64,000 nt of DNA from Sesamum alatum. Its lineage: Eukaryota; Streptophyta; Magnoliopsida; Lamiales; Pedaliaceae. The stretch covers positions 22,428,979 through 22,492,978 of the forward strand of contig JACGWO010000011.1 in assembly GCA_034509735.1 (NCBI GenBank), read 5' to 3'. Of the stretch, positions 57,512 through 64,000 are shown one piece after another; position 1 is the stretch's first letter; each line of letters begins with the position of its first letter. The translations under genes were made by a program, and so were the position numbers. The notes below the pieces were generated by a model. That model made no database searches. It saw only the letters and a list, made by a program, of their open reading frames with translations, and was not told where the DNA came from.

Positions 57512-58606
57512 ATGGCGTCTATGGCTCAGCTGCGCTACTCTCCTCTTGCCGGTCACTATTGCCGCGCCGCCGGTGCTCCTCGGATTACGAGTTTTGGCCC
57601 TGTATTGGCCGACAGTACTTTCCCAAATACCGCTTCGCTCCCATCATTGAAATGCAGTGGAAATGTGCTGTTGAACCCTGATTTCAATACTAAATTTCAC
57701 CTACCTTGTGCTGGTGGAGGTGGTGATATTGGCGTTGGGCGGGGTGGTGGTGGTGGTGGGGATGGTGGGAGTGGAGGGTGGAGTGGTGGAGGAGATTCGG
57801 ATGAATCCAAGAAGTCGTTGGATGGGTTTGGACCGATTGGGGCTTTTGTTAATGGATGGAGATCGAGGGTGGCTGCCGATCCGCAGTTCCCTTTCAAAGT
57901 TCTCATGGAAGAGTTGGTTGGTGTTAGTGCTTGTGTTCTTGGGGACATGGCTTCACGCCCGAACTTTGGCCTCAACGAGCTCGATTTCGTGTTCTCGACG
58001 CTTGTTGTTGGTTCCATTATGAATTTCGTGCTCATGTACCTATTAGCCCCGACGATGTCGTCTGTAAGCCAAACTCTGCCTGGCATTTTCGCGAATTCTC
58101 CCACTAGCCATATGTTTGAGCCTGGGGCTTATGGTTTATTGAATCGGCTTGGGACTTTTGTGTATAAAGGCACTGTCTTTGCCGCTGTTGGATTTGCAGC
58201 CGGACTTGTGGGGACTGCTCTTTCAAACGGGCTGATTAAAATGAGGAAAAAGATGGATCCGAATTTCGAGACACCGAACAAGGCTCCGCCGACGGTTTTG
58301 AACGCGATAACGTGGGCAATTCACATGGGCGTCAGCAGCAACTTCAGATACCAAACTTTGAATGGAATCGAGTTCTTGTTGGCCAAGGGGTTCCCCCCAG
58401 TCCTATTCAAGACCTCGGTTGTGGTTTTGAGATGCTTGAACAATATCCTCGGAGGTATGTCGTTTGTCGTCTTGGCCAGGTTGACAGGGTCACAAAGCGT
58501 CGATGGAGGAAAGGCAAGTAGCATCGAGGAGGGATTGGCTGAAGAGAAGCAGAAGCTGGTGAATGCAGTTGCCGACTTGCAAGCAAATGAGGCTACATCC
58601 AAGTGA
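57512..58606 (+). CDS. RETICULATA-RELATED plastid membrane protein (DUF3411)
   Basis: Intact single-exon ORF of 364 residues, similar in length to the family. N-terminal 60 residues are Ser/Ala/Pro-rich with few acids, fitting a plastid transit peptide; residues 67-94 are a Gly-rich linker. The DUF3411 core follows: DPQFPFKVLMEELVGVSACV (123-142), DMASRPNFGLNELDFVFSTL (145-164), hydrophobic spans at about 157-180, 220-241 and 298-323. The end is charged and probably coiled (EEGLAEEKQKLVNAVADL). RETICULATA-related proteins act in plastid envelope-linked metabolism and leaf development; loss of some gives pale, net-veined leaves. It most resembles the RER3/RER4 branch, but the exact member cannot be fixed here. 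Start: the ATG at 57512 is the first in frame with a good context (AAAAGATGGCG). Confidence 0.95.
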   Translation: MASMAQLRYSPLAGHYCRAAGAPRITSFGPVLADSTFPNTASLPSLKCSGNVLLNPDFNTKFHLPCAGGGGDIGVGRGGGGGGDGGSGGWSGGGDSDESKKSLDGFGPIGAFVNGWRSRVAADPQFPFKVLMEELVGVSACVLGDMASRPNFGLNELDFVFSTLVVGSIMNFVLMYLLAPTMSSVSQTLPGIFANSPTSHMFEPGAYGLLNRLGTFVYKGTVFAAVGFAAGLVGTALSNGLIKMRKKMDPNFETPNKAPPTVLNAITWAIHMGVSSNFRYQTLNGIEFLLAKGFPPVLFKTSVVVLRCLNNILGGMSFVVLARLTGSQSVDGGKASSIEEGLAEEKQKLVNAVADLQANEATSK

Positions 58607-59164
58607 TTCGGATTATCCGTTGTCATCTTCGCAAGGCTCGTCTTCTTCATCTCCCGACGCTTCATCCGCAACAAAAATAATTTCATGAACGAGTACATTG
58701 TCGTCTAAATAGAACCTCTTTAGGTTGTCTTGTAGGAATGTGGAGATTTTCTTGAGCTGGATCAACTCTTTGGTTTGTGTCCTTACTCATAAAATCGACC
58801 AGCGGTCGGAATTCCTTTGTCGGGTGGTTTTAGATTGCTTGTTGAACTATGTTTTGGTTGATTCAAATGATGTTTTATGGCCCCAAGTTATGGTTGTAGT
58901 GATTTTGATATGGTAAAAGCGTGTTTCATGAGTCGATTAGATTGAAGAGAGATTGTTGTTGTAATGTTAGCATTCTGTTTACTGCATCATCGTTTGTCGC
59001 TTTTCCTGTAAGTACGACACTCTCATACATACCAGGTCCTTGAACACGTGCATAGATTCGGACAAGTGGGATATATCATGGTCTATTCTGGTACTAGGTA
59101 TTATGTCGGATAGTGCATACTTGGATTTTAGACTCCGCTTTCATCTGAAAAAAAAAAGGAAAAT
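58607..59164 (+). other. 3'UTR and flank of the RETICULATA-related gene
   Basis: Downstream of the TGA a plausible 3'UTR runs to about 59000 (T- and GT-rich with ATTTTGATATGG); no coding region or repeat is recognisable before the tandem array. Confidence 0.5.
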
Positions 59165-61490
59165 AATTATCCGTGTTAGTAATTGAAGCGAATCAATCAC
59201 ATAATAAATGTCATGTTTTTGGAGCTACACTTCAAACATATTGCACGTAATAAATGTCATATTTTTGGAGCTACACTTCAAACATATTGCACGTGTAATA
59301 TATTTACTTTATGATTAGTTCTTTATTACACATATCGTATGCTAATTAACATCATCTAACAATCAAATTCGATTCGGATTTGAATTATATGGCACGTGTA
59401 ATGTATTTATTATATATGATTAGTTCATTATTACACATATCGTATGGCTAATTTACATCATCTGACAATCAAATTCGATTCGGATTTGAATTATATAACA
59501 TGTGTAGTGTAATGATTAGTTCATTATTACACATATCGTATACTAACTTACATATGGCAGTCAAATTCGGTTCAGACTTCAATTATATAGCACCCGTAAT
59601 GGATTTGTTATATATGATTTGTTCATTATTACACAAAATGGTATGTTGACTTACCTCTGACAATCTGATTCGATTCGAATTTTAATTATATGACACGTGT
59701 AATGTATTTCTTATATATGATTAGATCATTATTACACATATCGTATGGCTAACTTACATCATCTGACAATCAATTTCGATTCGGATTTGAATTATATGGC
59801 ATGTGTAATGTATTTCTTATATATGATTAGTTCAGCATTACATATCGTATACTAACTTACATGTGGCAGTCAGATTTGGTTCGGACTTTAATTATATAGC
59901 ACGCGTAATGTATTTGTTATATATGATTTGTTCATTATTACACAAAGTGGTATATTAACTTACATCTGACAATCAGATTCGATTCGGATTTCAATTATAT
60001 GGCACGTCTAATGTATTTGTTATATATTATTAGCTCTTTATTACACATTGTATACTAACTAACATCTGGTTGTCAGATTCGATTCAGACTTCAGTTATAA
60101 GGAACGTTTAATGTATTTGTTATATATGATTAATTCATTATTACACATATCGTATAACTGATTTATATCTGACAATCAGATTCGATATGGGTTTAAATTC
60201 CCCTAGAGTCTGGTAGATCACAAATTTGGATTAGTCATTATTACACACCGTATAACTGATTTAAGTCTGACAGTCAAATCCGATTCGGGCTTAAATTCTC
60301 CTAGAATCTGGTAGATCACAAATTTGGATTAGTTCATTATTACATATATCGTATAACCGATTTAAGTCTGACAGTCAGATTCATTTTGGGTTATGTTCCC
60401 CTGAAGTCTAGTAGATCACAAATTTGTATTAGTTCATTATTACACATATCGTATAACTGATTTATAGTCTGACAGTCAGATTCGATTTGGGTTTGAAATT
60501 CCCCTGGAGTCTGGCATATCACAAATTTGAATTAGTTCATTATTACACATATCGTATAATTGATTTAAGACTGACAATCAGATTTGATTTGTATTCCAAT
60601 TTTACTTAAATATGGTAGATCACAAATTTGGATTAGTTGATTATTACACATATTGGATAACTAATTTAAATCTGACAATTCGATTCGGTTTAGATTTAAA
60701 TTCCCCTAGAGTCTAGTAGATCACAAATTTGGAACCTTTCATTATTGCACATATCGTATAACTGATTTAAATTTGTCAGTTTCGATTTGGGTTTAAATTC
60801 CCCTGTAATATGGTAGATCACAAATTTGGATTAGTTCATTATTACACATATCGTATAACTTATTTAAGTCTAACAATCAGATTCAAGTTGGTTTTAAATT
60901 TCCCTAGAGTCTGGTAGATCACAAATTTGGTACCACTTAGTATTACACATAATCGTATGACTGATTTAAATCTGACAGTCGGAGTCGATTTGAGTTTAAA
61001 TTTCCTGGAGTCTGGTAGATCAAAATTTGGATTAGTTCATTATACACATATCGTATAACTGATTTACGTCTAATAATCAGATTCTATTTGGGTTTAAATT
61101 CCACTGGAGTCTAGTAGATCACAAATTTGGTACCGTTTATCATTACACATATCGTATAACTGATTTAAATCTGACAGTCGGATTCGATTTGGGTTTAAAT
61201 TCCCTTGAGTCTAGTAGTTAAAATTTGGATTAGTTCATTATTACACATATCGTACAATGGATTTAAGTATACCAATCAGATTCGATTTAGATTTAAATTC
61301 CCTTGGAGTCTGGTAGATCACAAGTTTGGATTAGTTCATTATTACACATACCGTATAACTAATTTAAGTCTAACAACCAGATTCGACTTGGGTTAAAATT
61401 CTCCTGGAGTCTGGTAAATCATAAATTTGAATTAATTCATTATTACACATACCGTATAACTGATGATTAGATCCGATTTAAATTAAAATT
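59165..61490 (+). repeat. Tandem array of about 100-bp units, two subfamilies
   Basis: About 22 units with a period near 100 bp, anchored by TTCATTATTACACATATCGT at about 59330, 59430, 59525, 59630, 59735 and so on to 61440. Units up to about 60140 carry CAATCAAATTCGATTCGGAT then AATTATATGGCACGTGTAAT; units after that carry CAGATTCGATTTGGGTTTAA then GTCTGGTAGATCACAAATTT. At the left edge a 47-bp piece (GTCATATTTTTGGAGCTACA) is doubled. No ORF. The array is AT-rich and lies about 560 bp downstream of the RETICULATA-related stop codon. Confidence 0.9.
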
Positions 61491-62180
61491 TTCCAGAAAT
61501 CTAATAGATCACAAGCTCGAATTCGAGTAAGGTCAAATTCAAACCTGGTCCTAGTCAAAATCCAACAGATTTTGCTTACAGACATCTTAGTGACGGGTCG
61601 TCTTACCATGCTTTTGTACTACTATGTTTCAGCTTTAATTCTTTGAGAAAAGAACAAAGACTGTCGAAGCATATCTTTGCAACTTGACCAGAACTCTGGT
61701 AAAAGGGTAAAAGAGAATTATTGCCAGCAAATAAGATAAATTTTGTCAAGTGCTAATTTACATACTTCAGGTAATAAAATTAAAATTTTAGTAAGTTCAA
61801 AATTTGTGATGGATTAAGTAAATTCACCGTGATGGGGTCTTTTAGAGACTATGAATGAGTTTGTAAGCTGGAAAATTGCAATACAGATAAGCGGCAAAAT
61901 AAATAACATAAAATTTATTTTTGTGGATAATACGATAAATAAAATAAAAATTTAAGATTGTTTTTGGGTCCAATTTCAAAAGAAAAAAATTGGGCTCCAA
62001 GGAGTTTTCAAATATGTTTCTTGATACTTTGTCTCGTTTGAATGTATTTATTGATTTGAACGAGTTTTTAAATTTGAATGTATTGAACAGCTTAAATTCA
62101 TCGGGCTGGAGCCCTAGGATCCCTTACTTGAGTTGAGCTTTAGGAGAATACTTTAAAGCTTTAAATGTAATGAATCTCGA
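61491..62180. other. AT-rich spacer
   Basis: No gene or repeat recognised. Confidence 0.5.
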
Positions 62181-62191
62181 CTATACTAATA

Positions 62192-62232
<41 letters not shown>

Positions 62233-62790
62233 AAGGTCAATTCTCTCCAATTGGTAGTTTGCAACACCAAATTTTAACCAATTAGCTTCACACCTAAGGA
62301 CAGAAAGACAAAGCCAAGGAAATATTTGTTTCCATATGATTACTTATTTATTTCAAATGGTATATATGATCTTTAACCGCCACTATACGTCATATTTATC
62401 TTATACTTTTCTTTAACTATTTTTTAACCGTTAATATACTATTCATATTTATATCTTATTATAATTGAAGGATACCTCTTTGGTGTCTCAATTTTTAACC
62501 GATCACTTTTTTATTTTTTAAATTATTTTAATTTTTTTTTCTTTTCTCAACCTCCAATTCCCCCATCTCAACTTCCTCGTTTCTTTTCTATCCCCTACTC
62601 TTCCGTCAGTAATTTCTCACAATTTTTATCTTTTTACTGTTTCTTATTTATTTAACTAACACATATATTTTGAAAAGTAACAATTATCTTATTTAAAATT
62701 TAAATTAATTGCACACATATTTTTGTGTGCCACACACACTAATATTGATAAAAAGTGTGCAAGTACTGCGTATCATAGCGATTAGTATAA
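62181..62790 (+). repeat. Dispersed repeat, possible degenerate Helitron
   Basis: Begins near TCGACTATACTAATACTAAT with a long TA run, ends near CATAGCGATTAGT. Its second half resembles the reverse complement of 28140-28480. The ends recall Helitron termini (TC start, ..TAGT end), but there is no clear 3' hairpin, so the class is uncertain. Confidence 0.4.
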
Positions 62791-63592
62791 TAAAAAAACA
62801 CTAAATGTGAATCATCAGAGTTATTGAGTGTAGGAAACAAAGAAGGTATTTAGTATTACTTATTTCCGAGACTATCAGAACTCAGTTTCCCTTCTCCGGC
62901 TAAGTAACTTTTCCTAATTTTCTACAGTTTTACGTTAGTTTTATTCTATTTGATTGTTTTTATTGGCATCTATTTTTATTCTTTCAATGAGTCTTTGGCG
63001 ATGGTGGATTGATGGGTGTCAAGGAAACTAGGGATTGACGTTGTGGGTTTTTAATTTATGAACTATTAAATTTTACTTATTATACATTTAATGGTTGAAA
63101 GTTCATGAAAACAGATCAATGGCTATATTTTATTAGATTAGAATCGAAGGTCCAAATTCAAGACACAACTCAATAGTTCAAATTTCACTTAGTTTAAATT
63201 AAAGGTCCAGATTAAATATACAGATATTGATCGTATTTTTATTTATTGAATATGAATAAAATATTTAAATATTAAAAAAAATGTTTTCTTTTTTTCCACC
63301 TCCCCCACGCCAACAGGCGCCTCCTCACCGTCGTCGCCACACCTCTTCAGCACCGTCCTCCTCACAGCGACTGACACTCCCTCGTTGTCCGCCTCCTCCA
63401 CGCTTGGTCGTTGTCCGCTGCCACTGTCTTCTTTTTGTGCACCTCCTCCACGCGCCCCTTCCCTCCCATCTGCCTTGCGCGCCTCCTCCTCTTCGTTCGC
63501 CTCCTCCCTCCATCTTCACCACCCGCCTCCCACCCTACCCTCCCATCCCGTCCCGTCCCTTGCAACAATGGCCGACGCCTCCTCTCCCTCTC

Positions 63593-63623
<31 letters not shown>

Positions 63624-64000
63624 TATAATTTAGAGATATATAATTTATATTCAAATATATAAAAATATATATAGTTTTAAAATATATGTATAGATTTAAA
63701 TAATGTTGACAAGATTTGAACCATTCATTTATATGAGATGAGATTTAACGGTGTATAAATAAGGGTATAAATTCATCATAATTACAAAATAAAATAAAAA
63801 ATAAAATGCAGTGTGTGTGATGCACTTATGGCATGGAGGGAATGTCTTGCTATATTTGAAAATCACAGGGAATTTTTGTAGTGTTTTATTATTCATCGAG
63901 GGATAAAGTAATTAATTTAGAATGAGTGGGTGAAGAAAAGAAAACTAAGAGACTAGTAAGCATCCTAATGATACGAATTGAGACTTCATGGTGTTAAAGA
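62791..64000. other. Spacer with C-rich block and TA repeat
   Basis: 63290-63590 is a C-rich low-complexity stretch (CTCC, GCCTCCTCC, CCATCC words) that ends in a TA microsatellite (63599-63618). ORFs on both strands across it are Pro/Ser or Arg/Gly rich artefacts. 63718-63745 repeats 4133-4160 exactly. No gene seen to the right edge. Confidence 0.5.

Noticed and set aside
57697..58104. 135-residue ORF antisense to the RETICULATA-related gene, Pro-rich at its end
   Set aside because: It mirrors the Gly-rich linker and DUF3411 codons of the real gene and has no domain of its own.
59165..61490. Regularly spaced repeats that could suggest a CRISPR array
   Set aside because: Whole units of about 100 bp repeat and diverge together; there are no unique spacers and this is plant nuclear DNA.
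63281..63633. Pro/Ser-rich and Arg/Gly-rich ORFs on both strands
   Set aside because: Low-complexity C-rich DNA running into a TA microsatellite; six overlapping ORFs without domain.

Overview
This window is nuclear DNA from a flowering plant, most likely a eudicot. The evidence is spliced genes with GT-AG introns, AT-rich spacers, a plant MAP kinase kinase, a plastid RETICULATA-related protein, and a dense load of Ty1/copia, Ty3/gypsy (Tat and Athila-like), LINE, SINE, Helitron, hAT, Mutator-like and Tourist-like elements. Ordinary host genes are few. They are the C-terminal end of an unidentified acidic nuclear-type protein (2-367, +), a group-A MAPK kinase of the MKK1/MKK2 type in eight coding exons (38831 down to 33518, -), and an intact single-exon plastid protein of the RETICULATA-RELATED/DUF3411 family (57512-58606, +, with an intron in its 5'UTR). 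Two host genes are broken: the LRR end of an NBS-LRR type resistance gene (about 4719-5805, -) and an HKT1-type sodium/potassium transporter (about 45220-46283, -).

Layout. 1-4700: gene end, a tRNA-derived SINE and spacer. 4719-6370: LRR remnant abutted by the 3' end of a copia element. 7182-31198: one long stack of nested transposons. The outer layer is a minus-strand copia element. Its 3' LTR is split by a 15-kb Tat-lineage gypsy element (plus strand), and that element's antisense ORF is split by a 5.95-kb Athila-like element with a collapsed pol. The copia 5' LTR is split by a Helitron that itself carries a MITE, and the copia leader holds a Mutator-like hairpin element and other repeats. 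31199-38900: AT-rich spacer, a MITE and the MAPKK gene. 38900-49800: LINE remnant, Tourist-like, hAT and other inverted-repeat elements, and the HKT remnant. 49804-54830: a second Tat-like element with one visible LTR, large pol deletions and several blocks of tandem repeats. 55000-57000: small elements. 57000-58700: the RETICULATA-related gene. 59165-61490: a roughly 100-bp-period tandem array of about 22 units in two subfamilies. 61500-64000: spacer, low-complexity DNA and a repeat shared with the copia leader.

Function. The working genes here are the MAPKK (signalling; dual-specificity kinase with all catalytic motifs visible), the RETICULATA-related membrane protein of plastids, and presumably the gene whose tail opens the window. 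I see no evidence that the genes act together. Most of the information in the window is the order of transposon insertions, which can be read from target-site duplications, LTR pairs and interrupted ORFs. I found no CRISPR array, rRNA or tRNA gene, and no clear sign of an unknown cellular system.
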